A DNA stretch of 64,000 bases, taken from Hymenobacter crusticola (GTDB lineage: Bacteria; Bacteroidota; Bacteroidia; Cytophagales; Hymenobacteraceae). The stretch lies in assembly GCF_002154225.1 (NCBI RefSeq), contig NZ_MTSE01000020.1, positions 1 to 64,000 of the forward strand, in the 5' to 3' direction. Positions 7,604-16,375 of the stretch are shown piece by piece (positions within the stretch are counted from its first letter, which is position 1; every line of letters starts with the position of its first letter). Made by a program: the position numbers and the translations under genes. The notes under the pieces are model-generated. The model had not been told where the DNA came from, made no database searches, and was given only the letters and a program-made list of their open reading frames with translations.

Positions 7604-8216
7604 TTCCGCCCCCAGCCCGTTCGACCCTTTCCAACAGAACAATCCCCCGGATCTGGATTCCAAGATTGTGGCCTCGCTCGAACGGCTGACTGGCGTGTTT
7701 CGTCATTTACTCTGGCAAGAGGCTACCCACTGTGGCCTGAGCCCGTTGCAGTTGCAAGTAGTGGTATTTCTGCGCTTTCATCCGCTGGGGCAATGCACGG
7801 TGAGCACCCTAGCCCGCGAGTACCATGTGAGCCGCGCTACTATTAGTGATGCAGTCAAAACGCTCACCCAGAAGCTGTTGATCAGTCGGCGTACAGACCC
7901 GGCTGACTTGCGCAGTCACTTCCTACAGCTTACCCCCGAGGGCGAACGGCTGGCCGATCAGGCTGGCCGTTTTGCGGAGCCCCTCCACCCGCCCGTTGCG
8001 AGCCTGCCAGCCCGGCAGAAGATGAGCGTATACCTAGGCCTGCTAACCCTGCTGCACCAGTTGCAGCAGGCCGGGACCATTCCGGTGCAGCGCATGTGCT
8101 TTTCCTGCCGCCACTACGGACGGCAGCCGGGCCAGCACTTCTGTCATTTGCTCAACATCCCGCTCGAAGGCCTGCAGCTCCGCCTCGATTGCCCCGAGCA
8201 CGCCGCCGCGTTTTAG
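7548..8216 (+). CDS. MarR-family regulator with C-terminal four-cysteine motif
   Basis: Winged-helix MarR regulator, up to 222 aa. The helix-turn-helix region is residues ~62-125 (LSPLQLQVVVFLRFH, TVSTLAREYHVSRATISDAVKTL, RRTDPADLRSHFLQLTPEG wing). After the dimer helices comes Cys-184, 187, 199 and 215 (CFSCRHYG...HFCHLLN...LDCPEH), spacing CX2CX11CX15C, enough ligands for an Fe-S cluster or Zn. Family knowledge makes an NO-, O2- or redox-sensing role plausible; this is inference. ATG 7548 overlaps the Rof-like gene by 56 bp; a GTG at 7593 (codon 16) is an alternative start with an 11-bp overlap and leaves the fold intact. Probably autoregulates the cluster. Confidence 0.82.
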   Translation: MVPLPRHFATTSTLPVTADSAPSPFDPFQQNNPPDLDSKIVASLERLTGVFRHLLWQEATHCGLSPLQLQVVVFLRFHPLGQCTVSTLAREYHVSRATISDAVKTLTQKLLISRRTDPADLRSHFLQLTPEGERLADQAGRFAEPLHPPVASLPARQKMSVYLGLLTLLHQLQQAGTIPVQRMCFSCRHYGRQPGQHFCHLLNIPLEGLQLRLDCPEHAAAF

Positions 8217-8313
8217 CAGGGCGCCAGAGTTGGCACCTGGCCTAGGTAATAAGTTGTTTTCTTTAATCAGGCTTCACTAAGCGCAACATTACTCCCTCTT
8301 AAGCCGAACCTTA

Positions 8314-8961
8314 TTACCCATTGTGGGCAGCCGCCATCTTCTCAAACCCTTCTCGCCAGGACGGCGGCAGAAAAGGCATGGCCAGAATCTGCGCCAGCTT
8401 GGCGAAATCCTTTTGGGGCAGGTAATGGCAGTCGGCTACGTCCTGAATCGTGACGTCGTACGCGGAGCGTTCCACTAGCTCCAGCGCGTCGCCGTCCTGT
8501 AGCACCCCGGTTTGCAGCACTCGGAAGTAAATGCCTGGTCGCCGTGCCTCCTGAAATTGCTTTACCACCCGCTCATCGTTCAGGCGGATACCTAGCTTAA
8601 AGCACGGCCGGCGGGGCTGCACGGCCATGAGCACCGCCGTGCCCGCCCGAAAACAGTCGCCCATCCGTACTTCGCTTTCCAGCAGACCAGTGGTGGTGAG
8701 GTTCTCGCCCAGGGCACCGGGGCTCAGCAACTCCGGCGGCACCAGCGTCTGCCAGTAGGCATAGTGTTCCTGCGGGTAGGCGTACACGGCTTTGTCGGGG
8801 CCGCCGTGCACCCGCAGGTCGGCCTGTCCGTCACCGGCTAGGTGCTCGGCCAGCACCGCCACAGGTTCTCCGGTGGGTTGCTTGAAAATGCTCGTAGCGA
8901 CTGTTCTGCCTTTCCACGACACTTCGCGCGGCAAGGCAACATTAACGGAGACGATTTGCAT
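8314..8961 (-). CDS. MOSC domain protein, YiiM-like
   Basis: A 215-aa MOSC-domain protein like E. coli YiiM, which uses molybdenum cofactor to reduce N-hydroxylated bases. Visible marks: MQIVSVNVALPREVSW, the GDGQADLRVHGGPDKAVYAYP stretch, GALGENLTTTGL, MGDCFRAGTAVLMAVQPRRPCFKLG with the MOSC-conserved Cys-120, and GIYFRVLQTGVLQDGD. Length and order match YiiM (about 220 aa). It converges with the MarR gene (98-bp gap without an obvious terminator). Substrate is not determined by sequence. Confidence 0.9.
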   Translation of the reverse strand: MQIVSVNVALPREVSWKGRTVATSIFKQPTGEPVAVLAEHLAGDGQADLRVHGGPDKAVYAYPQEHYAYWQTLVPPELLSPGALGENLTTTGLLESEVRMGDCFRAGTAVLMAVQPRRPCFKLGIRLNDERVVKQFQEARRPGIYFRVLQTGVLQDGDALELVERSAYDVTIQDVADCHYLPQKDFAKLAQILAMPFLPPSWREGFEKMAAAHNG

Positions 8962-9069
8962 AAGACGACGTGGCAGGGCCTAGCTTCTGGATGTAGGCAG
9001 CGAAAGTACTCACCAGCCGGCTAGCCTAGGTTGCTGGCCCACCCACTTTCGTACTTCTGGTCCCGGCGC

Positions 9070-10542
9070 TTAGCTGCCGAGCTGGCGCAGCACTGCCCCG
9101 AGCTGCTCTACGCCGTGGGCTAGCTCGGCGGGCGTCAGGGCGGCGTAGCCCATGCGCATGGCGTTGGTGCCGGGTCCCGCCAGATAGTAGCGGCTGCCCG
9201 GCGTAATAATGACCTTGCGGCGCGCTAGCTCCTCCGCAACTCGCTCTAGGTCCACGTCTGCGGGAAAAGTCACCCACAAAGCCATGCCCCCAGCAGGCAG
9301 CGTGAACTCCGCGAGGTCACCTAGCTGGTGGCGCAGGGCCTCGGCCAGCGCGTCGCGGCGCACGTGATACTCGGCATGGGCCCGGCGCGTGTGCCGCTTG
9401 ATTTCGCCCTCGTCAATCAGATCGGCCACGGCCTGCTCCAGCACTGTGTCGCCCTGACGGTCTACCAGGGTGCGCAGGCGGCCTAGGGCCGTCACAAAGG
9501 CTGCTGGTCCCGTGACGTAGCCCACCCGCAAGGCCGGCGCAATCAGCTTCGACAGCGAGCTGATGTAGATCACTACCCCGTGCGGGTCGGCGCTGGCCAG
9601 GGGCAGCATGGGCTGGTAATGGTAGTGAAACTCGTGGTCGTAGTCGTCTTCGATGATGGCCACACCGTAGCGGGCCGCTAGCGCCAACAGCTGCACCCGC
9701 CGGGCGGCTTTTAGGGTCACGGTGGTCGGAAACTGGTGGTGCGGGGTCAGGTAGAGGGCTCGTACCGCCCGGCGCTGGCACAGCGCCTCTAGCTCGTCTA
9801 CGCGCAAGCCTTCCTCGTCCACTGGCACCGGGGCTAGCTCGGCGCCCAGCAGCCGGAAGGTTTGCCAAGCGGGCGGGTAGCCAGGATTTTCCACGGCCAC
9901 CACGTCGCCGGGTTGGACGAGTAGCCGGGCGGTTAGGTAGAGGGCCATCTGGGTGCCTCGCGTCAGGCAAATGCTGCCGGGCGTGGTGCTCAGGCCCCGG
10001 TCGTGGTTGAGCATCCGCGACAAAGCTTCGCGCAGGGGCAAGCTGCCTAGGGGGCTGTCGTAACCCAGTTGGTTGCGCCGTCCCCGGCCCTGCATCACCC
10101 GGCGGTAGGCGCTGGCCAGCGTGGCGACGGGCGCGAGCCGGGCATCGGGCGTGCCGTCGTTGAACACTAGCGCGCCAGGTACCACCACGGGCGCGGGCTC
10201 CACTTCGAATGGGTCTTGCCACCGAAAACCAGGCGCCACTGAACCCGGCGCGGCAGGCGCAAAAGCCGTCGGGGTGCTCTCAGGCAAGCGGCTCGACACG
10301 AAAGTGCCGCGGGTGGTCTGCGACTCTAGCCAGCCTTGGGCCAACAACTCTTCATACGCCAGCACGGCCGTTTTACGATTCACGCCCAGCTGCTTGGCTA
10401 GCTCCCGAGTACCCGGCAGGGCCGTGCCCGGTTGCAGTCGCCCCCGGCGGATTTCAGCGGCAATCAGCTCACTGATTTGGAGGTAAACGGCCCGGCCGGC
10501 CACAAATTCTGGGTGAAAGGTGGTATCCCACGCACGTAACAT
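9070..10542 (-). CDS. MocR-type regulator (GntR wHTH fused to PLP aminotransferase fold)
   Basis: A 490-aa MocR/PdxR-subfamily regulator. Residues ~19-85 are a GntR winged helix (YLQISELIAAEIRRGRLQPG, ELAKQLGVNRKTAVLAYEEL). Residues ~115-490 are a class I aminotransferase fold: YDSPLGSLPLREALS, ICLTRGTQMALYLTARLL, VENPGYPP, IIEDDYDHEFHY and the PLP lysine near residue 331 in SSLSKLIAPALRVGY. Such proteins sense PLP or an amino compound and usually control a divergently transcribed gene. Here the divergent unit is the cupin plus DapA-like pair at 10699-12112, while no pdxS/pdxT genes are nearby, so the target is more likely that pair than vitamin B6 synthesis. Confidence 0.9.
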   Translation of the reverse strand: MLRAWDTTFHPEFVAGRAVYLQISELIAAEIRRGRLQPGTALPGTRELAKQLGVNRKTAVLAYEELLAQGWLESQTTRGTFVSSRLPESTPTAFAPAAPGSVAPGFRWQDPFEVEPAPVVVPGALVFNDGTPDARLAPVATLASAYRRVMQGRGRRNQLGYDSPLGSLPLREALSRMLNHDRGLSTTPGSICLTRGTQMALYLTARLLVQPGDVVAVENPGYPPAWQTFRLLGAELAPVPVDEEGLRVDELEALCQRRAVRALYLTPHHQFPTTVTLKAARRVQLLALAARYGVAIIEDDYDHEFHYHYQPMLPLASADPHGVVIYISSLSKLIAPALRVGYVTGPAAFVTALGRLRTLVDRQGDTVLEQAVADLIDEGEIKRHTRRAHAEYHVRRDALAEALRHQLGDLAEFTLPAGGMALWVTFPADVDLERVAEELARRKVIITPGSRYYLAGPGTNAMRMGYAALTPAELAHGVEQLGAVLRQLGS

Positions 10543-10698
10543 AGTTGGACCCGTTGGTTTAAGTAAACTGGATGCATTCAGGGGACCAAACTACAAACAC
10601 TTTTGCAGAGTCGGAAGCTAGCACCCATACTGACCCGGGACTTAAAACAGTGCGTTGCCAGCGTCACCCATGGTTTCATCCCTTATCTAACATTCAGC
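10543..10698. promoter_or_regulatory. Divergent control region between MocR gene and cupin gene
   Basis: A 156-bp region between diverging starts. Direct GTTGG-type repeats (GTTGGACC, GTTGGTTT near 10545-10560) would suit a MocR site, since this subfamily binds direct repeats. CACTTTTG at 10597-10604 is one base off the TAnnTTTG element for the plus-strand unit. Neither is more than suggestive. Confidence 0.3.
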
Positions 10699-11184
10699 AT
10701 GTCTATTACTGCCCCTAACAACCTAGCCGAGCCAAAAGACAAGTTTCAATCAGCGGACTTTCACCACACCTACGCCCGTCCCGAGGTGCGGATGCCCGCA
10801 AAGCTTCACCACGCCAACGTGGAGCAGGCCGGCGCCCACGACCAGTTTTCGACCGAGCGCAAGCACCCTGTCTTCTTCGTGGATCTGCCCACCGTGGCAC
10901 TGAGCATAACCATCGGTGGCCTGCTGCCCGGCCAAATTACCAACCAGCACCGCCACACCTACGAAACGGTGATTTACGTCATCGAGGGCGAGGGCTACAC
11001 CCAGATTGAAGACCGACTGGTAGAGTGGAAGGCGGGCGACGCCATCTACATTCCCATCTGGGCCTGGCACAACCACGGCAACCGCAGCGAAACGGTTGGC
11101 GCACGCTACATCGCCTGCGAGAATGCGCCCTTGCTGCAAAACCTAGGGGTGGCCCTGCGCGAGGAGCGCGGCCGCGACCTGTAA
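10699..11184 (+). CDS. Cupin domain protein
   Basis: A 161-aa single-cupin protein. ATG 10699 is chosen rather than the TTG at 10603, because the intervening codons do not look conserved. Cupin motif 1 is GQITNQHRHTYETVIYVIEG (HxH plus Glu metal ligands) and motif 2 is GDAIYIPIWAWHNHGN with the second His. It resembles gentisate-dioxygenase-type cupins but is too short for one. It precedes the DapA-like gene by 25 bp, so the two are probably one operon controlled by the divergent MocR protein. Substrate unknown; small-molecule dioxygenase or isomerase is possible. Confidence 0.85.
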   Translation: MSITAPNNLAEPKDKFQSADFHHTYARPEVRMPAKLHHANVEQAGAHDQFSTERKHPVFFVDLPTVALSITIGGLLPGQITNQHRHTYETVIYVIEGEGYTQIEDRLVEWKAGDAIYIPIWAWHNHGNRSETVGARYIACENAPLLQNLGVALREERGRDL

Positions 11185-11209
11185 TTCACTTTACCTGCCT
11201 TGTTTCCCG

Positions 11210-12112
11210 ATGAATTCGAACGTTCCTTTTCGCGGCATCATTGCCTACCCGATTACCCCATTCACCGCCGATAACGCGGTGGACCTGCCCACCTACCGCC
11301 GCCTCGTGGAGCGCCTCGTGACCAGCGGTTCGCACGGTATTGCCCCGCTCGGTAGCACCGGCGTGCTGCCTTACCTCACCGATGAGGAGCGTGACGCCAT
11401 AACCGAGGCTACGCTTCAGCAAGTAGCCGGCCGCGTGCCGGTGCTAGTGGGCGTCTCGCACCTGACTACGACCGGCGTGGTGCGCCACGCCCGCTTTGCC
11501 GAGCAGGCCGGCGCGGCCGCAGTCATGGTCATCCCAATGAGCTACTGGAAACTCACTGATGACGAGATTTTTCGACATTACGACCGAGTGGCTAGCGCTA
11601 TATCGGTGCCCATCATGGCCTACAATAACCCCGCTACGGGAGGGCTGGATATGTCGCCCGCGCTGCTCAAGCGCCTGCTGGAAATTCCGAACATAACCAT
11701 GATCAAGGAAAGCACCGGCGATGTGCAGCGCATGCAGGCGCTGCGCCAGCTGCTAGGCGAAGACGTGGCCTTCTACAACGGCTCCAACCCACTGGCTTTA
11801 GCTGCGTTTGCGGCCGGGGCCACGGGGTGGTGCACGGCGGCGCCCAACCTCATTCCGGAGCTGAACGTGGATCTGTACAAGGCGATGCAACGCCAGGACC
11901 TCGCCACCGCCCGCCAACTCTTCTACCAGCAATTCGAACTGCTACAGTTCATCGTCGCCAAAGGCCTACCCCGCGCTATTCGAGCGGGGCTGCAGCTGCA
12001 AGGCCAAGAAGCTGGTGAGCTGCGGGCCCCGCTCCAACCGCTGAGTAAGGCGGAGCAACAGGAGCTAGGTAGTATTCTAGAGCGGGTGCAACTGCCAGTT
12101 AGTGTTGGCTAA
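11210..12112 (+). CDS. Dihydrodipicolinate synthase/N-acetylneuraminate lyase family aldolase
   Basis: A 300-aa class I (Schiff-base) aldolase of the DHDPS/NAL superfamily. Catalytic Lys-166 is in MIKEST and the conserved Tyr in PIMAYNNPATGG. The substrate-binding loop reads PLGSTGVLPYLT in place of the GTTGE of true DapA, and GVSHLTTTGVVRHARFAEQAG follows. These deviations argue against lysine biosynthesis; a catabolic aldolase for a sugar acid, hydroxyproline or similar keto acid is more likely. It is cotranscribed with the cupin gene and ends at a strong terminator. Confidence 0.88.
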   Translation: MNSNVPFRGIIAYPITPFTADNAVDLPTYRRLVERLVTSGSHGIAPLGSTGVLPYLTDEERDAITEATLQQVAGRVPVLVGVSHLTTTGVVRHARFAEQAGAAAVMVIPMSYWKLTDDEIFRHYDRVASAISVPIMAYNNPATGGLDMSPALLKRLLEIPNITMIKESTGDVQRMQALRQLLGEDVAFYNGSNPLALAAFAAGATGWCTAAPNLIPELNVDLYKAMQRQDLATARQLFYQQFELLQFIVAKGLPRAIRAGLQLQGQEAGELRAPLQPLSKAEQQELGSILERVQLPVSVG

Positions 12113-12137
12113 CTAATGGCCCGGCGGTAATACATAC

Positions 12138-12181
12138 GACAAGCCTCACCCTGCTTCGGCGGGGTGAGGCTTGTCTCTTTT
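12138..12181 (+). terminator. Rho-independent terminator of the cupin-aldolase operon
   Basis: A 14-bp perfect stem (12138-12151 with 12162-12175) and a 10-nt loop, followed by TCTTTT, 25 bases after the aldolase stop. Confidence 0.85.
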
Positions 12182-12272
12182 CGAGCGAGTAACGGACTAC
12201 CTATTTTGAAAAGAAACGCAAGCTTCTTTTACTTCTAACCTAGCATCCTTTTATGTATCCTGTACAACTTCA

Positions 12273-13970
12273 CTACTGACGCGCCAGAAAGCGCTGTGCA
12301 ACAGCTAGCTCCGGCCTAGGGGCGCCAGACGGCCGGGCGGAGGCTAGCAGTTGGCTGTAGTACTGGCGGGCAATGGTAGCACGACCAGCCTGCGCAGCGG
12401 CGACACCGGCTCCGTACAGACCGTTCAATCGGTTGGGATGCTTCTGTAAGTCAGCCTCGTAGGCAGCCAGCGCGGCCGCTGGGCGTTTGAGTTGCAACAG
12501 CATATCGCCCAACAACTCGCGGGCCGGAACAACTTCACTGGGCGTAACCGGATGCTTTTCCGTTTGGTCTTCCAGATCGGCTGCTAGGGTCATGCGTTGC
12601 ACAGCTTCGGTTGGGTGGCCGGCTTGCCATTGCAGCCAAGCCTGGCCAGCGGTAAGCTGAATATAAACCTGGTTGGCTTTGTACTGATCCTTCTGCTGGA
12701 GCAGGCGGGCGTGCAACCGCTCCAGTTCACGCAACTCCGCCTGCGCGGCCGATGGGTTATCTGTATGAACGGCACCTAGCAGGCGGGTGAAATGAATGAT
12801 GGCGCGCTGCCACGGAAAGGTCTCCCACGCAAAATTAGCCGGGTGGCTTTGCAAGGCAGCTGCTTCGGCCCAGCGCTTGTTTTCCAGCACGTAGCGGGCA
12901 GGAATAGCGGCAAAAGCATACGCCACCTTAAACGTGACAGGATGTACCTCGGTGATGGTAGCCAGATACCGTCGTTGGCGTTCGGCCCGCTGGTTGTCGC
13001 CTTTTTGCAAGTAGGCATACATCAGATAATCAACACTATGTAGCTCTTCATCCCAGTGACCAACGATACCCGTTTGCTGGGCGTAGCACCGGGCTGAGGC
13101 GGCAGAAGCCGCGTTGGAGGTAATACATTCATCCCACAGACCTAGACGGGTGAAAATGTGGGAGGGCATGTGCAGGGCGTGGGCCGACGAAGGCGCCACA
13201 GCCGCGTAACGACGGGCGGCAAGCAATGCTAGGTGGGCGAGGGGCGGCGCGTCGTAGGCGTGAATGATGTAGTGCACAATGCCCGGATGATCGGGATTTT
13301 TCGGGTAAAGCGCCTTCAAGATGGCACCCGCCTTTTTCTGCTTCGCAAAGGTTGTGTCGGCGGGGTCAGCGGCGGCGGTGAGCGCCAAGGCATAAAAAGT
13401 GGCGGCTTCGGTATCGTGGGGATATTTGCCCGCTAAGGCCGCGCTAGCGTCCTCGAAGCGACGGCAACGGGTGTGGTGATCTACGGTGGGCCAGTCCTGG
13501 TAAAAGGCAGCGACCGTGGCCAAGTAATCGGCCTCGCGGGGAGAGGGCTGCGCCAAGGCCCTAGCAGCTGCTAGGGCCTTGGCGCCTTTCCGTAGCTCAG
13601 GCTCCGACGGAGGCGTCCAGAGCGGGTGAAAGCTACTCATCGCGACGCCCCAGTAGGCCATTGCGCAGTCGGGCTGCTGGCGAAGAATGGCGGCAAATAC
13701 TTTTTCAGCTTCCTCATACTCAAATGAGTGCAGTAACTTAAGGCCCAAAGCAAAGTCTGCTTGCAGCTCCGCGCGACAGGCAACCGGGAAGCGCACAGTC
13801 CCGAACTGCTGCTCCGGCGCCCCGCACATCAGGCGCTGCCCGGCGATTAAGCCGATAGTTTCCACTTCCTGCCTAGCCGCAGGAGGCGTTTTTTTGTCAC
13901 GACACGCTCCGCCAACTCCGAGCAAGAACACACACAGCACTAACCGAGATAAAATGCGGGTGTTTTTCAT
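12273..13970 (-). CDS. TPR-repeat lipoprotein of unknown function
   Basis: A 565-aa lipoprotein: signal peptide with lipobox GVGGAC (Cys-23), then helical repeats. Conserved-looking blocks are FEYEEAEKVFAAILRQQPDCAMAYWGVAMS, PGIVHYIIHAYDAP, SAHALHMPSHIFTRLG and near the end LLGDMLLQLKRPAAALAAYEADLQKHPNR, all typical of tetratricopeptide helices. Relatives with the HYIIHAYD and MPSHIF motifs occur widely in environmental bacteria without known function. It probably acts as a periplasmic scaffold. It stands alone between the DapA-like operon and the CtlX-like gene. Confidence 0.82.
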   Translation of the reverse strand: MKNTRILSRLVLCVFLLGVGGACRDKKTPPAARQEVETIGLIAGQRLMCGAPEQQFGTVRFPVACRAELQADFALGLKLLHSFEYEEAEKVFAAILRQQPDCAMAYWGVAMSSFHPLWTPPSEPELRKGAKALAAARALAQPSPREADYLATVAAFYQDWPTVDHHTRCRRFEDASAALAGKYPHDTEAATFYALALTAAADPADTTFAKQKKAGAILKALYPKNPDHPGIVHYIIHAYDAPPLAHLALLAARRYAAVAPSSAHALHMPSHIFTRLGLWDECITSNAASAASARCYAQQTGIVGHWDEELHSVDYLMYAYLQKGDNQRAERQRRYLATITEVHPVTFKVAYAFAAIPARYVLENKRWAEAAALQSHPANFAWETFPWQRAIIHFTRLLGAVHTDNPSAAQAELRELERLHARLLQQKDQYKANQVYIQLTAGQAWLQWQAGHPTEAVQRMTLAADLEDQTEKHPVTPSEVVPARELLGDMLLQLKRPAAALAAYEADLQKHPNRLNGLYGAGVAAAQAGRATIARQYYSQLLASARPSGAPRPELAVAQRFLARQ

Positions 13971-14238
13971 AAGCAGAAGCAGAGTAGCGGTGCGACCAGC
14001 CTAGCATGACGTTCTGAAAGCGCTTGGTAGAAATCCCAAACGCACGCCTCCTAGCCCCCTAAGCAAGTACCTACTAAAAGTAAATAGCTCGTGCTGGCTT
14101 ATCAATCACATGTTCATGTGAGCGAAGAAGTTACGAGTCAAACCATGTCGCTTATCGGGCGCTTTGTGATCTAGCTTCAGGGTACTGACTAGTACGCTTC
14201 TACTTCATTGGCGCTAAGCAAAACCGCCTTTCGTGCAC

Positions 14239-15156
14239 TTACAGCCTAGGCAAAAACACCTCCGCCAGCATACACCGGGCACTGCCCCCTCCTATCGTTT
14301 CAATCGTGGGAATAGCCAGGGGTACTAGCTCGCCGTAGCGACCTAGGGTCTGCCGCTGCGCAGCTGTCAGCGCCTCGAAGGCTTGCTGGGAAAGCACAAG
14401 CAGCTCGGTGGTAGCAACGCGTAGCGTGAGCATGTTGCCGGCAAAGTGCGCTACTTGCTCCGGCGTAATATCCACCAGCTCGTGCCCAGTTCCGACGAGC
14501 GAGGCAGCGACCGTGGCGCGCTCCTGCGCATCGGTGATGCTCGCCAGGCACACCACCGCAAACCTAGCCCCAATGCACATCATCACGTTGGTGTGGTAAA
14601 TGGCGTGGCCTTGTTGGTCATTGGCATGGAAAGCGACCGACCGGTAGCCTAGCGTCGCGGCTACTTCCGCAAAAAGCGCGGCGTGGGTGCGCGGCGAGAG
14701 GCAGGCGTACGCCACGCGGTGCACATGATCAAACAGGATGCTGCCAGTGCCTTCCAGAAACCTTCCCTCCTGCTCATGGGGCGACAGGTCAACTACTTCC
14801 GTGATGCGAAACTGCCGACCTAGCTCCTCCAGAATGTCGGCGCGGCGCTCGTGCCGGCGGTTCGGCGCACACATCGGGTAGAGCAGCACCCGTCCATCGG
14901 GGTGGAGCGTGAGCCAGTTGTTCGGGAAAACGGCGTCCGGCTTCGGCGGTGCGGGCGTGTCCTCAAAGACCAGCACATGCACGCCCTTGGCACGGAGCAT
15001 GGCTACGGCCGCATCGAACTCGGCGAAGGCTTGCGCTTGCACCGCATCCGGAGTGAGGGCAGCTAGGTTTTGCTGGAAGGAATTGGACGGGGCCGTTTCC
15101 GCATTGAAGGAAAAGCGCGCGGGCCGCACGAGAAAGACAGTAGAAGCAGCTTGCAT
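14239..15156 (-). CDS. CtlX-like/arginine deiminase-related hydrolase
   Basis: A 305-aa guanidino-group-modifying (amidinotransferase/ADI) superfamily protein resembling CtlX citrulline-utilization hydrolases. ATG 15156 is chosen: it gives the family N-terminus MQAASTVFLVRPARFSFNAET, while the 29 upstream codons look random. Active-site features: PDAVFPNNWLTLH (conserved Asp/Asn), GRFLEGTGSILFDH, HANDQQGHAIYHTNVMMCIG with the catalytic His, and the nucleophile Cys near the end (GGGSARCMLAEVFLP). It likely acts on citrulline, arginine or a related amino acid in the cytoplasm. The usual ornithine-pathway partners are not in the window. Confidence 0.88.
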   Translation of the reverse strand: MQAASTVFLVRPARFSFNAETAPSNSFQQNLAALTPDAVQAQAFAEFDAAVAMLRAKGVHVLVFEDTPAPPKPDAVFPNNWLTLHPDGRVLLYPMCAPNRRHERRADILEELGRQFRITEVVDLSPHEQEGRFLEGTGSILFDHVHRVAYACLSPRTHAALFAEVAATLGYRSVAFHANDQQGHAIYHTNVMMCIGARFAVVCLASITDAQERATVAASLVGTGHELVDITPEQVAHFAGNMLTLRVATTELLVLSQQAFEALTAAQRQTLGRYGELVPLAIPTIETIGGGSARCMLAEVFLPRL

Positions 15157-15193
15157 AAGGAAGCCGAAGCTAGGTCCCCTTTCGTTAGAACAC

Positions 15194-15229
15194 AAAAAAA
15201 CGGCCTCCTGACTGAACATCAGGAGGCCG
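15194..15229 (-). terminator. Terminator of the GH43 gene (minus strand)
   Basis: An 11-bp perfect stem (15201-15211 with 15219-15229) and 7-nt loop, preceded on the plus strand by seven A residues, that is, followed by a T-run in the minus-strand transcript from the GH43 gene, 28 bases past its stop. Confidence 0.85.
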
Positions 15230-15256
15230 CACAGAAGGCGCAAGTAACGCTACAGG

Positions 15257-16375
15257 TTACGGATTGATCGTTTCAATGGTGCCGTCGGCGTTGCGCTTCA
15301 GCTCCGTAACTTTGACGTTGCGCAGCCAAGTTTTGTTGGAGAGCTGCGTATCGTGGTAGAAGATGTACCACTTGCCGTTGAACTCGATGATAGAGTGGTG
15401 TGTGGTCCAACCTTGCACCGGGTTCATTAGCACGCCTTTGTACGTAAACGGTCCTTCTGGCTTATCGCCCACAGCATACACCAGCAAGTGCGTGTCGCCG
15501 GTCGAGTACGTGAGGTAGTATTTGCCGTTGTACTTGTGCATCCAAACGCCCTCGAAGAAGCGCTTTTTGGTGTCGCCGGCCAGCAGCGGCTTACCGTTTT
15601 CGTCTAGGATTTTAACTTCCTGCACCGGACCGTCGAACTTGCGCATGTCTTTGCTCATGCGGGCAAAGCGGGGGCCGATGGCCACTTCATTAGCAGGCTG
15701 GTTCGGCGCAATGGTCGAGTCGTACTTAGCGGTGCGCCACCGCTGTAGCTGCCCACCCCAGATGCCACCAAAGTACATGTAAGCGTTGCCGTCGGCATCG
15801 GCAAACACAGCTGGGTCGATGCTGTAGCTGCCAGGAATTGGCTGTGGGTCAGCCTTGAACGGGCCGGTCGGGCTCTTACTCGTGGCTACTCCGATGCGAA
15901 AAATATCCTGCTTGTCCTTCACAGGGAAGTACAGGTAATACGTGCCATTTTTGAAGGCTGCATCCGGCGCCCACATCTGGCGCTTGGCCCACGGCACATC
16001 CTTTACATCAAGCGCAACGCCATTGTCGGTCACTTTCCCCTCGGGGCTGTCCATGGAGAGGATATGGTAGTCGCGCATGGCGAAATGGTCGCCGTTGTCG
16101 TTCTCTGGCATCCCCGTCTCGATGTCGTGCGAGGGGTAGATGTAGATCTTGCCGTTGAACACGTGCGCCGAAGGGTCGGCGGTGTAGATGTCGCGCACGA
16201 GCGGCTCAGCGAGGTACTTCTTACCGGTCGAGTCGCCAGCTTGCGTCTTTGGAGCGGCGTCGGTAGCAGCCGTTGAGGTTTCCGTTTTGGTACTGTTGCT
16301 CTGGCAAGCGCTAGCCAGCGCAAGCGAAGCAAGAAGGGCGGGCGTGAGGAAATTGGCTTTGCGGTGGGTACGCAT
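15257..16375 (-). CDS. Glycoside hydrolase family 43 lipoprotein
   Basis: A 372-aa five-bladed beta-propeller glycosidase (GH43: arabinofuranosidases, arabinanases, xylosidases). Signal peptide with Cys-24 lipobox (LASAC) puts it on a membrane surface. Catalytic residues fit the family: base Asp-67 in YTADPSAHVFNGK, pKa-modulating Asp in SIDPAVFADADG, acid Glu in RFFEGVWMHKYNGKYYL. WAPDAAFKNGTYYLYF and HHSIIEFNGKWYIFYH are further propeller repeats. It is a lone gene without a SusC/SusD pair or regulator nearby, unlike classic polysaccharide loci. Exact substrate cannot be read from sequence. Confidence 0.92.
   Translation of the reverse strand: MRTHRKANFLTPALLASLALASACQSNSTKTETSTAATDAAPKTQAGDSTGKKYLAEPLVRDIYTADPSAHVFNGKIYIYPSHDIETGMPENDNGDHFAMRDYHILSMDSPEGKVTDNGVALDVKDVPWAKRQMWAPDAAFKNGTYYLYFPVKDKQDIFRIGVATSKSPTGPFKADPQPIPGSYSIDPAVFADADGNAYMYFGGIWGGQLQRWRTAKYDSTIAPNQPANEVAIGPRFARMSKDMRKFDGPVQEVKILDENGKPLLAGDTKKRFFEGVWMHKYNGKYYLTYSTGDTHLLVYAVGDKPEGPFTYKGVLMNPVQGWTTHHSIIEFNGKWYIFYHDTQLSNKTWLRNVKVTELKRNADGTIETINP

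Noticed and set aside
9413..10222. 269-codon minus-strand frame
   Set aside because: Arg/Pro/Ala-rich shadow frame inside the MocR gene, which has clear domains.
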